Shown: positions 1-10,410, counted from the first letter of the stretch. The stretch: 64,000 bases of DNA from a bacterium M00.F.Ca.ET.205.01.1.1 (GCA_004791255.1 SRUQ01000009.1:1-64000); one strand, 5' to 3'. Notes: generated from the sequence alone by a model not told the origin. Numbers and translations are program-made.

Positions 1-35
1 CGCTCACGAAGATCGTTTGAAATGGGAGCCGTCAT
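1..35 (-). CDS. IS630-family transposase, N-terminal fragment (runs off left edge)
   Basis: The minus strand from 35 reads ATG then codons for MTAPISNDLRER before the window ends. This matches the usual opening of rhizobial IS630 (Tc1/mariner-like DDE) transposases, where an SNDLRER-like string begins the N-terminal helix-turn-helix that binds the terminal repeat. Only 11 complete codons are visible, so whether the gene is intact cannot be judged. No Shine-Dalgarno sequence is obvious and a stable hairpin lies immediately upstream. Family call by recognition. Confidence 0.6.
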   Translation of the reverse strand, partial: MTAPISNDLRE

Positions 36-36
36 G

Positions 37-66
37 AGATGCTGGCCTCCGATCCAGCCAGCATCT
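37..66 (-). other. Stable hairpin just upstream of the transposase start
   Basis: Positions 38-46 (GATGCTGGC) pair perfectly with 57-65 (GCCAGCATC) around a 10-nt loop, and 37/66 add another pair. On the minus strand the hairpin ends two bases before the transposase ATG at 35-33 and no T-run follows. Such a stem could mask the ribosome binding region on read-through transcripts and limit transposase expression; that role is inferred. Confidence 0.45.
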
Positions 67-184
67 TGAATCACAAAATCACTCCCACGGGAATCCCACA
101 GATTCAGTCAAAATCTGAACCGCTCTAAGGTCAACCCGAACTCGCTGCGCCAGGTGGCCGCCGCAGTAGAATTCTCAGCCGACC

Positions 185-1510
185 TCAAGTCGGCGGCGTG
201 CCGTTCTCTGCCAGCACCGCGCCGGCGAGATAGAGCGAACCGCCGATCAGGATGCGTGGCGGTGGGCCGTCCCAGGTGTCGCGTAGCAGCATCAGCGCGC
301 TGGCGACGGAACTCATCGGCTCTGCAGTCAGCCCGGCTTCCGTCGCGCGAATCGCCAGCTCGTCGTTCGGCACGCCGGCATCGCTCAGGCTTACCGGGAC
401 CGTGTAGACGTGCCGGACAAGGCCCTTGAATGCGCGGAAATAGCCGCTCTGGTCCTTGGTGTTGATCATGCCGGCGATCAGGAACAGCGGCCTGGGGTTC
501 TTTTCTTCCTGTTCGGCCAGCGCTTCGGCCACGACCAGGCCGGCGCCTGGATTATGGCCGCCGTCGAGCCAGATGTCGGTGCCCTTTGGCGCCAGGTCCG
601 TCAGCCTGCCTTGCGACAGCTTCTGCATCCGTCCCGGCCAGGCGACAGCAGTCATTGCCTTTTCGACGGCGCGATGGCTGATCTCGAAGCCCGCCGCCTT
701 GACCGAGGCGATCGCCGCCGCCGCATTGGCGAACTGGTGGCGCCCGGGCAGTCTTGGCGGCGGCAGGTCCATCAGGCCGTCATCGTCCTGGTAGACCATG
801 CGGCCGTTTTCCTCGAAGGCGAGGAAGTCCTGGCCGTAGACGAGGGTCGGGCAGCCGAGCCGGTCGGCGGCATCGATCAGAACCTCGAGCGCCGTCTCGC
901 TTTCCTGCGCGCCGATGACGACCGGACAGCCGGGTTTCATGATGCCTGCCTTTTCGGCGGCGATCAGCTCGACGCGGTCGCCGAGATAGGCCTCATGGTC
1001 CATCGACACCGGCATGATCACCGAAACCGCCGGCTCCTTGATGACATTGGTGGCATCGAAACGGCCGCCAAGCCCCACCTCGATGACGGCCGCATCGGCA
1101 TGGTGTTCCGAAAACAACAGGAAGGTGACGGCGGTGAGGATCTCGAAGACGGTGATCGTCTCGCCTTCATTGGCATGGGCGACGCGGGCAATGGCATCGG
1201 CGAAGACATGATCGTCGACCAGCCTGCCGCCGCCATCGGCGGCGAGCCGGTAGCGTTCGTGCCAGTGCACCAGATGCGGCGAGGTGTGGACATGGACGCG
1301 GTAGTCGGCGGCCTCGAGCAGCGCACGTGAAAACGCCGCGCACGAGCCCTTGCCGTTGGTGCCGGCGATGTGGATCACCGGCGGCAGCCTGTCCTGCGGG
1401 TTGCCAAGCCGCCCCAGGAGCCGCGCGATGCGGTCGAGCGAAAGGTCGAAACCTTTCGGGTGAAGCGCCATCAGGGCTTCGATTTCGCGGTCGGCGGCAA
1501 GCGTGGTCAT
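185..1510 (-). CDS. folC: Bifunctional folylpolyglutamate synthase / dihydrofolate synthase
   Basis: FolC adds glutamate to dihydropteroate and to reduced folates using ATP, in the cytoplasm, in tetrahydrofolate synthesis. The 441-residue product has the Mur-ligase-fold signature: the ATP-binding P-loop HIAGTNGKGS at about residues 47-56, the HTSPHLVHWHERYR segment near 75-88, and the C-terminal ligase-domain motif WLDGGHNPGAG. Length is normal for the family. It is the last gene of the minus-strand trpF-trpB-trpA-accD-folC series, an order common in alphaproteobacteria, but is separated from accD by about 370 bp holding a palindromic repeat, so it may have its own transcript. A GAGGG sequence lies upstream of the ATG. 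Confidence 0.95.
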   Translation of the reverse strand: MTTLAADREIEALMALHPKGFDLSLDRIARLLGRLGNPQDRLPPVIHIAGTNGKGSCAAFSRALLEAADYRVHVHTSPHLVHWHERYRLAADGGGRLVDDHVFADAIARVAHANEGETITVFEILTAVTFLLFSEHHADAAVIEVGLGGRFDATNVIKEPAVSVIMPVSMDHEAYLGDRVELIAAEKAGIMKPGCPVVIGAQESETALEVLIDAADRLGCPTLVYGQDFLAFEENGRMVYQDDDGLMDLPPPRLPGRHQFANAAAAIASVKAAGFEISHRAVEKAMTAVAWPGRMQKLSQGRLTDLAPKGTDIWLDGGHNPGAGLVVAEALAEQEEKNPRPLFLIAGMINTKDQSGYFRAFKGLVRHVYTVPVSLSDAGVPNDELAIRATEAGLTAEPMSSVASALMLLRDTWDGPPPRILIGGSLYLAGAVLAENGTPPT

Positions 1511-1576
1511 AACGACAGGCCCTCAAAAGACTTGTGTTGGCGCGTCAGGTTGTCTGCCATGACGACGGATAGCCAC

Positions 1577-1835
1577 GCCTTCGTCATCCTAGGGCGAAGC
1601 AAGGAGCGTAGCGACGCGGCGCAGAACCTAGGATCCATTCCGTGACCTTCACCGAAAGACGCAGCGACCCAGAAGGCCATGCCTCTCTATCCCAGCGTCC
1701 TGTCAGTACGTCCACTCAAGCGCCTCGACATTCTCATAGTAACTACAGCCGTGGCGCAGTCCGCAGGTCACGGCATGGATCCTAGGGTCTCCGCGACGGA
1801 GCTAAGCTCCTGCTTCGCCCTAGGATGACGAAGGC
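1577..1835. repeat. Palindromic intergenic repeat with ~70-bp inverted arms
   Basis: The left arm (1577-1647) begins GCCTTCGTCATCCTAGGGCG and the right arm (1766-1835) is its near-perfect reverse complement; both include CCTAGGATCCAT and GTGACC near the inner edge. About 118 bp of unrelated sequence lies between. The element fills most of the 367-bp folC-accD gap, which otherwise shows nothing. It resembles dispersed MITE-like or RIME-like repeats in rhizobial genomes. No target-site duplication was identified. Confidence 0.85.
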
Positions 1836-1877
1836 GCGCGCCGTGCGCAATCGCGGTTCGCGGCGCTGGGTGTCGCG

Positions 1878-2804
<927 letters not shown>

Positions 2805-2839
2805 CGCTTCGGCTCCTGTCCTGACCAAGAGTTGGCTAA

Positions 2840-2886
2840 TGCATGTCGCCCAAGAGTGGGAACCGGTTTTGGGATAACGACATGCA
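2840..2886. repeat. Short palindromic repeat (CATGTC family), copy 1
   Basis: TGCATGTCG at 2840-2848 is matched by CGACATGCA at 2878-2886, with an internal AACCGGTTTTGGGA core. It lies between the accD start and the trpA stop. Related copies occur at 4995-5043, 7030-7077 and 49037-49085, with partial ones near 10366-10410 and 10529-10565. Confidence 0.75.
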
Positions 2887-2906
2887 CAAGACCTGAGGTA
2901 ATAAAA

Positions 2907-3746
2907 CTATTCGGCAGCAGCAAGGCGGGCAGAGCGCACGCCTTGCGCCAGGCCGCTGACCAGCGTGGCGACGGCTTCGGCCGGATCGGCTGTCTTCTCG
3001 CCCTTCGGTCCCAGCACATTGGCCACCGCATTGATAATCGCGGTGCCGACGACGACGCCGTCGGCATTGGCGCCGATCACCCGCGCCTGTTCGGCGGTCT
3101 TGACGCCGAAGCCGACGCAGACCGGCAGGTCGGTGTGGCCCTTGATGCGCTTGACGGCGGCGGCCACCTTGCCGGTGTCGGCCAGCGCCGAACCGGTAAT
3201 GCCGGTCATCGACACGTAGTAGACGAAGCCGGACGTATTCTGCAGCACCTTGGGCAGGCGCTTGTCGTCGGTGGTCGGCGTCGCCAGCCGGATGAAGTTG
3301 ATGCCGGCCTTCAGTGCCGGAATGCAGAGTTCCTCGTCCATTTCCGGCGGCAGGTCGACGACGATCAGCCCGTCGATGCCGCTCGCCTTGGCGTCGGTAA
3401 GGAAGCGGTCGACGCCGTAGATGTAGATCGGGTTGTAGTAGCCCATCAGCACGATCGGCGTGTCGTTGTCGCCGGCGCGGAAGTCGGACGCCAGCTTCAG
3501 TGTCTTGGCGAGCGTCTGGCCGCCCTTCAGCGCCCGAAGCCCGGCAGCCTGGATCGCCGGGCCATCGGCCATCGGGTCGGAGAACGGCATTCCCATTTCG
3601 ATGACGTCGGCGCCGGCGGTCGGCAGCGCCTTCATGATCGACAGCGACGTGTCATAATCCGGGTCGCCGCCCATGAAATAGGTGACGAGCGCCGGGCGGC
3701 CTTCGGACTTCAGCTTCGCCATGCGGCGGTCGATGCGGGTGGTCAT
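2907..3746 (-). CDS. trpA: Tryptophan synthase alpha chain
   Basis: TrpA cleaves indole-3-glycerol phosphate to indole and glyceraldehyde 3-phosphate and passes indole to TrpB. The start is the ATG at 3746 ([20 protein letters not shown]), just after the trpB stop; the frame stays open upstream but overlaps trpB. The 279-residue TIM barrel has the catalytic Glu in [19 protein letters not shown] (about residue 50), the catalytic Asp in [11 protein letters not shown], and phosphate-binding loops such as [12 protein letters not shown]. The gap to trpB is 2 bp, so the two are co-transcribed and probably translationally coupled. Confidence 0.95.
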   Translation of the reverse strand: MTTRIDRRMAKLKSEGRPALVTYFMGGDPDYDTSLSIMKALPTAGADVIEMGMPFSDPMADGPAIQAAGLRALKGGQTLAKTLKLASDFRAGDNDTPIVLMGYYNPIYIYGVDRFLTDAKASGIDGLIVVDLPPEMDEELCIPALKAGINFIRLATPTTDDKRLPKVLQNTSGFVYYVSMTGITGSALADTGKVAAAVKRIKGHTDLPVCVGFGVKTAEQARVIGANADGVVVGTAIINAVANVLGPKGEKTADPAEAVATLVSGLAQGVRSARLAAAE

Positions 3747-3748
3747 TG

Positions 3749-4969
<1,221 letters not shown>

Positions 4970-4994
4970 AGCCGATCTCCTACATCTATGTTTT

Positions 4995-5043
4995 GAGCAT
5001 GTCCTTGTCGGAAAACCGGGTTCCACTTTTCCGGGACATGCTC
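4995..5043. repeat. Short palindromic repeat (CATGTC family), copy 2
   Basis: GAGCATGTCC at 4995-5004 is mirrored by GGACATGCTC at 5034-5043, with AAAACCGGGTTCCACTTTTC inside. It lies in the trpF-trpB gap, so it is transcribed as part of the trp message and should fold as a hairpin there. Confidence 0.75.
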
Positions 5044-5056
5044 TGGTTTGAGCCGG

Positions 5057-5716
5057 TCAGGCGGCGCGATCGTCGCGTGCTGCCCTGACGGCCCGGAAAA
5101 ACTGTTCGATCAGCGCCGGATCCTTGACGCCTGGCGCGCTTTCCACGCCGGAGGAAATGTCTATTCCTGGCGGGCTCGCTAGCCGAAGGGCGTCGCCGAT
5201 ATTGGCGGCGTTCAGCCCACCGGAAAGCATGTAATCGACGCCGGCGTCAAGGCCGGCAAGGATGTGCCAGTCGAAGGCAACGCCATTGCCGCCCGGCAGC
5301 TCGGAGCCTTTCGGCGGCTTGGCGTCGAACAGGAAGCGATCGGCAATGCCGACGAAAGGCTTTATCCGTTCGAGATCGGCGGCCGCGCTGACCGAAAGCG
5401 CCTTCATGACCGGCAACCCGTAGCGGGCTTTCAGTTCGGCCACGCGCCCGGGCGTCTCCGAACCGTGCAACTGCAACATGTCGGGCTGCATTTTTCCGAC
5501 GATTTCATCCAGGAAGGCATCGCTGGCATCGACCGTGACGACGACCGCCAAAGCCTTGCCGCGCGCCGCTTGGCGCAGGCGTCCGGCCTCGGCCGGTTCG
5601 ATATAGCGCGGGCTCTTCGGGAAGAAAATAAAGCCGACATGGCTGGCGCCGCCGGCAAGGGCCGCTTCCATCGCAGCGTCGGTCTTCAAGCCGCAGATTT
5701 TGATATCAAGCGCCAT
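5057..5716 (-). CDS. trpF: Phosphoribosylanthranilate isomerase
   Basis: TrpF performs the Amadori rearrangement of N-(5'-phosphoribosyl)anthranilate to CdRP in tryptophan synthesis. The 219-residue product begins MALDIKICGLKT, where the Cys of the KICGL motif is the catalytic general base of the family; the general-acid Asp lies in the FDAKPPKGSELPGG segment (about residue 128), followed by YMLSGGLNAANI and the phosphate-binding GIDISSGVESAPGVKD. Length is normal. It heads the minus-strand trpF-trpB-trpA series. Confidence 0.94.
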   Translation of the reverse strand: MALDIKICGLKTDAAMEAALAGGASHVGFIFFPKSPRYIEPAEAGRLRQAARGKALAVVVTVDASDAFLDEIVGKMQPDMLQLHGSETPGRVAELKARYGLPVMKALSVSAAADLERIKPFVGIADRFLFDAKPPKGSELPGGNGVAFDWHILAGLDAGVDYMLSGGLNAANIGDALRLASPPGIDISSGVESAPGVKDPALIEQFFRAVRAARDDRAA

Positions 5717-5827
5717 GGCGCGGGGATTGGCACGAAAAGCGCCAAGAGTCGAGAAAAAGCATGCTGTTTGCCGGCAGCGCCAAAGGCGCTACCTATTGAT
5801 GGACAGGACTCAGGCGGGAGCAGAACC

Positions 5828-6046
5828 ATGGCCGACACAACCGTTGCCGAACTCAGGCAGAAGATCGCGCAGGCGCGCGAGGTCATCGCCCATCTGATGG
5901 ACAAGGCCGCCTTCAACGGCGCCGAGGCGCACCGCGCGCTGGACTATTTCGGCGGCGATGCCTTCAACCGGGATTTTCTGCCCTGGCCGCATCATGGCGA
6001 TGAGGGGCTGCGACCGGAGGAGTTGAACGCCGCGAACGATGATTGA
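5828..6046 (+). CDS. Small conserved-looking hypothetical protein
   Basis: This 72-residue plus-strand frame starts MADTTVAELRQKIAQAREVI and ends in a charged NAANDD tail. The N-terminal half is probably alpha-helical; a segment YFGGDAFNRDFLPWPHHGDEG follows. No signal peptide or membrane segment is visible and I do not recognise a domain. A GGCGGGAG sequence upstream could serve as the ribosome binding site. It is divergent from trpF and convergent with the metallopeptidase gene at 6125. Codon use looks like its neighbours, which supports it being real. Confidence 0.6.
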   Translation: MADTTVAELRQKIAQAREVIAHLMDKAAFNGAEAHRALDYFGGDAFNRDFLPWPHHGDEGLRPEELNAANDD

Positions 6047-6124
6047 ACGGGTTCGTGGGGCAGGGCAACCGTGGCTTTGCCAACCCTAGAAGTTTGCACT
6101 GGCAGCGGCGGCTGACACCCGCGT

Positions 6125-6883
6125 CTACTCAAACACGATCGCCTGCAGGGCGCCGCCATTGCGCTTCAGCCAGTCCTTGCAGCGGTCGGTATCCGGGCAG
6201 AGCTTCTCGCACAATTTCCAGAATTTCGGGCCGTGGTTCATCTCCTTGAGATGCGCCACTTCATGCGCGACCAGATAGTTGATGACAGGCGCCGGCGCCA
6301 TCATGATGCGCCAGGAGAAGGACAGGTTGCCTTCCGAGGTGCAGGAGCCCCAGCGGCTGGACGTGTCCTTGTAGCGGATCGCCTTGGCGCGCTTGCCGAG
6401 CGCCTCGGTGTGCTTGGCCACCAGCTTCTCGATCTCTTTCTTCGCCTCGCGCTTGAGGAAATCGGCGATGCGGCGCGGCAGATGGATGCGCTCGCCATGC
6501 ACGATCAGCAGCGGACCGCGCTCGTCGCGCGACACCGCGACGGTCCCGCGATTTGACGGTTCATGCACGATGCGGTGCGCCACGCCGCGCACCGGGATCT
6601 TGATGCCTGGCCGCACCTGCGGCCGCGTCGGCACCTTGGCCAGGCGCTGCTCCAGCCAGTCCTGGTGGCGCTCGAGAAACCTGTCCACCTCGCCGCGGCG
6701 CAGGCCCGGCGGCACGGTGATGCGCAGGCCCTGGCCGCCGGAATCGATGCGTAGCGTCAGGCGCCGCGCCCTGGAGCTCTCGACGATCTTGAGCGGCAGC
6801 GTGCGGCCGGCGACGCAGTATTCCCGCTCCACGGCGGGCGTGGGTTTGGGCTTTGTCAGATTGCGGAAGAACCCGATGGTCAT
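6125..6883 (-). CDS. YgjP-type metal-dependent hydrolase (DUF45 / SprT-like)
   Basis: The 252-residue product has the zincin motif HEVAHLKEMNHGPKFW near its C-terminus: His207 and His211 would bind zinc with Glu208 as catalytic base, and the downstream NHGPKFW is typical of the YgjP/DUF45 family. An SSRWGSC segment, also usual for this family, precedes it. There is no signal peptide, so it is probably cytoplasmic. The physiological substrate of the family is unsettled. The start at 6883 has no good ribosome binding site. A terminator for the upstream gene lies at 6919-6955, so this gene needs its own promoter. Confidence 0.85.
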   Translation of the reverse strand: MTIGFFRNLTKPKPTPAVEREYCVAGRTLPLKIVESSRARRLTLRIDSGGQGLRITVPPGLRRGEVDRFLERHQDWLEQRLAKVPTRPQVRPGIKIPVRGVAHRIVHEPSNRGTVAVSRDERGPLLIVHGERIHLPRRIADFLKREAKKEIEKLVAKHTEALGKRAKAIRYKDTSSRWGSCTSEGNLSFSWRIMMAPAPVINYLVAHEVAHLKEMNHGPKFWKLCEKLCPDTDRCKDWLKRNGGALQAIVFE

Positions 6884-6918
6884 GGGAGGACGATACGCGA
6901 TTCGAGGAAAACGAATAG

Positions 6919-6955
6919 AACAAAAAAGAAACGGCGCCGCTCGCGCGACGCCGTT
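6919..6955 (-). terminator. Rho-independent terminator of the DUF2852 gene
   Basis: On the minus strand AACGGCG (6955-6949) pairs with CGCCGTT (6936-6930) around a GC-rich loop, followed directly by a run TCTTTTTTGTTC (6929-6918). This is a convincing intrinsic terminator for the gene ending at 7084. Confidence 0.75.
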
Positions 6956-6974
6956 GTCATACCTCGGTCTGTCC

Positions 6975-7016
6975 CACAGCGCCGCGCGTCCTCTCGGACG
7001 CGCAAAGGACGCTGTG
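6975..7016. other. Two nested GC-rich inverted repeats
   Basis: CACAGCG (6975-6981) pairs with CGCTGTG (7010-7016); inside it GCGCGTCC (6984-6991) pairs with GGACGCGC (6996-7003). It lies between the DUF2852 stop and its terminator. No T-run follows, so it is likely an mRNA 3' structure or a repeat remnant. Confidence 0.5.
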
Positions 7017-7029
7017 GCACCTTAAGTTG

Positions 7030-7077
7030 GCGCATGACCCTTTTCGAAAATCGGTTCCGGTTTTCGGGGTCATGCGC
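7030..7077. repeat. Short palindromic repeat (CATGTC family), copy 3
   Basis: GCGCATGACCC at 7030-7040 is mirrored by GGGGTCATGCGC ending at 7077, with CGAAAATCGGTTCCGGTTTTCG in the middle. It ends seven bases before the DUF2852 stop. Confidence 0.75.
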
Positions 7078-7083
7078 TGGACC

Positions 7084-7566
7084 TTAGTCGTCAAGCAGGT
7101 TCGAGCCTTTACCGCGCTTGGTGGGCGTCGTTCCGGTCGCCGGGTCGGTCTTGGCCGGAGCCGTCGACTTGTTGCGGTTGGCCATGAAGCGGTCGAACTC
7201 GTCCTGATCCTTGGCGCGGCGCAATTCACGGGCATAGTCGTCGAACTCGCTCAGCATCTCGTCGAGCTTGCGGCGTTCCTCGGCGAGGCGCTCAAGCTCC
7301 TTTTCGCGCCAGTCGTCGAAAGCGACGTTGCCGGTGCGAGCGGAGCCATGGCCCCAGCGCGCGGCCTTGTCGGAACCGCGGCGGCAGCCGGCGAAGATGC
7401 CGTCGGTCGCGCGGTTGACGTCACGCTTGAAGCCGTCGAGCCGGTCGCCCCAGATGATGTAGGCGAGCATGGCGAAGCCGAGCGGCCAGAACACCATGAA
7501 GCCGATCACCATCAACGCGATGGTTGCCGGCGTCCAGGCCGGGCGGATCAATGCAGATGTGTTCAT
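7084..7566 (-). CDS. DUF2852 domain-containing membrane protein
   Basis: The 160-residue product has a hydrophobic segment IALMVIGFMVFWPLGFAMLAYIIW (about residues 16-39) followed by a soluble, strongly charged part with a predicted coiled-coil, DWREKELERLAEERRKLDEM (about 87-106). This layout is that of the alphaproteobacterial DUF2852 family. Function unknown. The start at 7566 has GGGAG upstream, and a strong terminator follows the gene. It is likely monocistronic or the last gene after a promoter downstream of the transporter gene. Confidence 0.8.
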   Translation of the reverse strand: MNTSALIRPAWTPATIALMVIGFMVFWPLGFAMLAYIIWGDRLDGFKRDVNRATDGIFAGCRRGSDKAARWGHGSARTGNVAFDDWREKELERLAEERRKLDEMLSEFDDYARELRRAKDQDEFDRFMANRNKSTAPAKTDPATGTTPTKRGKGSNLLDD

Positions 7567-7641
7567 TTTCTCCCATTCCTTCGGTTGGAGACAGCCAGAA
7601 CCGGCTGCGTGGAATCGAGATGGGAAGGCAAAAACGGCGAT

Positions 7642-8826
7642 TCAAGGCAATGGCCGCCAAAACCGGACAAGAGGCTGAAATGATTGTTGCATTTTGAGGC
7701 TTTCCAGGAAAAGCGCAACCATGCCTGCGACCAGCCCCCAGAACGCGGCGCCGACGCCGAACAGCGTCAGCCCCGACGCGGTCACGGCGAAGGTGATGGT
7801 GGCCGGCATGCGCTCGTCCTCGTTCTTGAGCGCGATCGACAGCGCGTTGGCAAGCGGCGCCATCAGTGCAAGACCCGCCACCAGCACGATCAGGCTCTGC
7901 GGCAGCACGGCGAAGATCGCCACCAGCGAGGCGCCGAAAATGGCAAAGACCAGATAGGCAAGCGCATAGAACGGTCCGGTTTTCCAGCGCTCGGCGGGAT
8001 CGGGGTGGACGTCGGGTCCGGTGCAGATCGCCGCCGAGATCGCCGCCAGATTGGTGGTCGAGCCGCCGAATGGCGCCGACAAGAGCGAGAACAGCCCGGT
8101 GACGCCGATCAGCGGGCCGGGTTGCGGGTGGTAGCCGGCGGCGCGCAGCACGGCCAGCCCCGACAGGTTCTGCGAGGCCATGGTGACGAGGTAGAGCGGC
8201 AGCGCCAGGCCGATGATCGCCGTTGCGGTGACATCGGGCGCGATCAGCGTCAGCGTCGACAGTTCCGGCGCCGGCAGGCCGCCGACACGGCCGGTGAGGA
8301 AGGCGGCAAGACCGCCGCCGATCAGCACCACCAGCACCGAGAGCGCCGGATTGAACAGCCTGATGACGAAGAAGGTCCCAATCAGCGGCAGGATCAGCCA
8401 GGGGTCGGCGGGAATGGCCTTGACCGCGTTCACGGCGAAGCTGACGAGGATGCCGGCCAGCATACCCGATGCCACCGAGGCGGGGATTTTGGAGATCAGC
8501 CGTGTCAGCGGCCCGAACAGGCCGGTGGCGATCAAAAGAATGCCTGTGACGATGAAGGCGCCGACCGCCTCGCCGATCGAAAAGCCGCTCGACGCCGCGA
8601 CCAGTGCCAGGCCCGGCGTCGACCAGGCGGTGATGACAGGCATCTTCGTGCGCCAGGACAACCATAGGCACTCGATGGCCATGGCCAGGCAGATGGCGGT
8701 CACGCCGCTCGCCGTCTCGACCTGCGTCGCGCCGACCGCCTTGGCGGCGGCAATCACGATGGCCAGCGTGCCACCGAAGCCGACGATGGCCGCGACTAAG
8801 GCGGATATCGGAATGGAAAGGCGCAT
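7642..8826 (-). CDS. BenE-family (benzoate/purine-type) membrane transporter
   Basis: The 394-residue protein (MRLSIPISALVAAIVGFGGT) is almost entirely hydrophobic, with roughly 11-12 membrane segments. It has the segments VITAWSTPGLALVA, SSGFSIGEAVGAFIV and APFGGSTTNLAAISAAICTG typical of BenE proteins, proton symporters of the NCS2-like fold. Benzoate is the named substrate of the family, but no benzoate genes lie nearby, so the substrate is open. The start at 8826 lies 2 bp after the hydrolase stop, so the two form one operon. The frame stays open far upstream, antisense-free, through the hydrolase gene, but that part is not coding in this frame. Confidence 0.85.
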   Translation of the reverse strand: MRLSIPISALVAAIVGFGGTLAIVIAAAKAVGATQVETASGVTAICLAMAIECLWLSWRTKMPVITAWSTPGLALVAASSGFSIGEAVGAFIVTGILLIATGLFGPLTRLISKIPASVASGMLAGILVSFAVNAVKAIPADPWLILPLIGTFFVIRLFNPALSVLVVLIGGGLAAFLTGRVGGLPAPELSTLTLIAPDVTATAIIGLALPLYLVTMASQNLSGLAVLRAAGYHPQPGPLIGVTGLFSLLSAPFGGSTTNLAAISAAICTGPDVHPDPAERWKTGPFYALAYLVFAIFGASLVAIFAVLPQSLIVLVAGLALMAPLANALSIALKNEDERMPATITFAVTASGLTLFGVGAAFWGLVAGMVALFLESLKMQQSFQPLVRFWRPLP

Positions 8827-8828
8827 CT

Positions 8829-9599
8829 TCACTTGCTCCGCTCGACCATGTCGCTGACCGACCGCATCAGCATGTCGAGGTCCTGTGGCCGCGACAGGCG
8901 GTGGTCGCCGTCCGGAATGAGCGACAGCGTCACATCGTCGGCCGGCAGCAGACTGACCAGCTTCAGCGCGTGGCTCGACGGCACATCCGCATCGGCCAGC
9001 CCCTGCAGGATGTGGACGGGGCAATGGGTGTCGATCGGGCCGGTCATGACCCGGTTGTTGCGCCCATCCTCGATCAGCGCGCGCGTGTAGATGTAAGGCT
9101 CCGCGGAATAGTCCGACGGCTCCTCGAAGAAGCCTTTCTCCGAGAGGTCGCGCTTCTGCGCCTCGGTCAATACCGGCTCGACCAGTTCGCGGGTGAAATC
9201 CGGCGCCGGCGCCAAAAGCACCAGCCCGGCGATGCGGTTCTCGCCGGCTTTGCGCAACTCCTGCACCATGCGCAGCGCGATCCAGGCTCCCATCGAGGAC
9301 CCGACCAGGATCTGATCGCCCCTGGTGAAATGCCGGAACACGGCAAGGCTCTGCGAAAGCCAGGTTGAAATCGTGCCGTCGGCGAACGCGCCGCCGGATT
9401 CGCCGTGACCGGAATAGTCGTGGCGCAGGAAGGCGAGGGCCTCTTTCGCCGCCCACTCCGACAGCGTCTCGGCCTTCGTCCCCAGCATGTCCGACTTGTA
9501 GCCGCCCAGCCAGACAATGCCGGGCGTCGCTCCCGGGGAATGGCGTACTGCTATGCGCGCGCCATCGACATCGAGAAAGGTTGGGGGTGTGGCGGTCAT
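8829..9599 (-). CDS. Alpha/beta hydrolase (ABHD10-like / palmitoyl thioesterase type)
   Basis: This 256-residue protein has an alpha/beta-hydrolase core with a nucleophile elbow G-S-S-M-G (Ser102), an oxyanion-loop candidate WLGGYKSDM near residue 30, RHDYSGHGES at 59-68, a later acid in LADADVPSSH and the catalytic His in PDGDHRLSRP. This pattern matches the COG0596-like hydrolases related to human ABHD10. The natural substrate is unknown. The start is the ATG at 9599 with GAGGAAAA upstream; a further in-frame ATG at 9647 is less likely. It is co-transcribed with the BenE-like transporter (2-bp gap). Confidence 0.85.
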   Translation of the reverse strand: MTATPPTFLDVDGARIAVRHSPGATPGIVWLGGYKSDMLGTKAETLSEWAAKEALAFLRHDYSGHGESGGAFADGTISTWLSQSLAVFRHFTRGDQILVGSSMGAWIALRMVQELRKAGENRIAGLVLLAPAPDFTRELVEPVLTEAQKRDLSEKGFFEEPSDYSAEPYIYTRALIEDGRNNRVMTGPIDTHCPVHILQGLADADVPSSHALKLVSLLPADDVTLSLIPDGDHRLSRPQDLDMLMRSVSDMVERSK

Positions 9600-9821
9600 G
9601 GCTTTTTCCTCAGGCCCCTCTTTCGGCACGGGGTTCTTGTGACACAACCGGTGGCGTGGCGAAAAGTGCTCGCGACGTTTCTTTGTTTGGTGCAGGCCAG
9701 CGATCAGGGTGATTTCTCGTCAATGCTGTGCTATTGACTTGCGCCGCGCGCTCACCACATTGGCGCGTCCAAGCATCAAGACTGACAAACCCAGAACGAA
9801 ACGGCCCAGGAGACCACGACC

Positions 9822-10358
9822 ATTCGCAGACCTTTCAAAGCAGCGGCGCCGACCAAGGATGGCCCGCGCTCCAACCGTGATATCCGGGTTCCCCGGGTCC
9901 AGCTTATCGACGCCGAAGGCCAGAACCGTGGCGATGTTTCCATCAATGACGCTTTGCTGCTCGCCGAAGAGGCTGGGCTCGATCTCGTCGAGATATCGCC
10001 CAATGCGGTACCCCCCGTCGTAAAAATCCTCGATCTCGGCAAGTTGAAATACGCCAACCAGAAGAAGGCGGCCGAGGCGCGCAAGAACCAGAAGGTCATC
10101 GAGATCAAGGAGATCAAGATGCGCCCCAACATCGACGACCATGATTACGAGACCAAGATGAAAGCCGTCAGGCGCTTCTTCGAGGAAGGCGACAAGGTCA
10201 AGCTGACGCTGCGTTTCCGAGGCCGCGAGATGGCGCATATGGAACTGGGCATGCAGCTTCTGAACAAGGTGCGCGAGGAAGTGGCTACCATTGCCAAGGT
10301 CGAAGCGGAGCCGAAGCTCGAAGGCCGCCAGATGATGATGGTGCTGGCGCCGCGCTAA
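9822..10358 (+). CDS. infC: Translation initiation factor IF-3, apparent AUU start
   Basis: IF-3 binds the 30S subunit, prevents premature 50S joining and checks the start codon. The family-like sequence begins well upstream of any ATG: from 9822 the frame reads ATT CGC AGA CCT TTC, giving [20 protein letters not shown], then the conserved [19 protein letters not shown] region and [12 protein letters not shown]. The ATT is preceded by AGGAGA at seven bases. AUU as the infC start is well known in E. coli and lets IF-3 repress its own translation. With this start the protein is 178 residues, the normal length. The C-terminal domain ([19 protein letters not shown]) is complete. Confidence 0.93.
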   Translation: MRRPFKAAAPTKDGPRSNRDIRVPRVQLIDAEGQNRGDVSINDALLLAEEAGLDLVEISPNAVPPVVKILDLGKLKYANQKKAAEARKNQKVIEIKEIKMRPNIDDHDYETKMKAVRRFFEEGDKVKLTLRFRGREMAHMELGMQLLNKVREEVATIAKVEAEPKLEGRQMMMVLAPR

Positions 10359-10365
10359 AACGCGT

Positions 10366-10410
10366 CGCGTCGTCCCAAAACTGACGTCACTTTTTGGGCG
10401 ACATGCATCA
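10366..10410. repeat. Partial copy of the CATGTC-family palindromic repeat
   Basis: GTCGTCCCAAAACTG and CACTTTTTGGGCGACATGC match the core and right half of the repeats seen at 2840 and 49037. It starts just after the infC stop. Confidence 0.55.

Larger units (their letters stand above)
1..127 (-). mobile_element. End of an IS630-family insertion sequence, truncated by the window edge
   Basis: The minus strand from about 125 down to 1 looks like the 5' end of an IS630-type element: an untranslated leader followed by an ATG at 35 opening a typical Mesorhizobium IS630 transposase N-terminus. IS630 elements insert at TA; the TA at 126-127 is a reasonable boundary, so the terminal repeat would start with GAGCGGTTCAGATTTTG on the minus strand. 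The exact end is an inference because the other terminus is outside the window. Confidence 0.6.

Noticed and set aside
2840-2886. Attenuator of the trp genes
   Set aside because: No leader peptide with Trp codons, no T-run, and the same palindrome occurs at unrelated loci.
8830-9456. Upstream extension of the BenE-like transporter frame
   Set aside because: The extension overlaps the alpha/beta hydrolase in another frame and is Arg-rich; the hydrolase has all catalytic motifs and its stop lies 2 bp before the transporter ATG.
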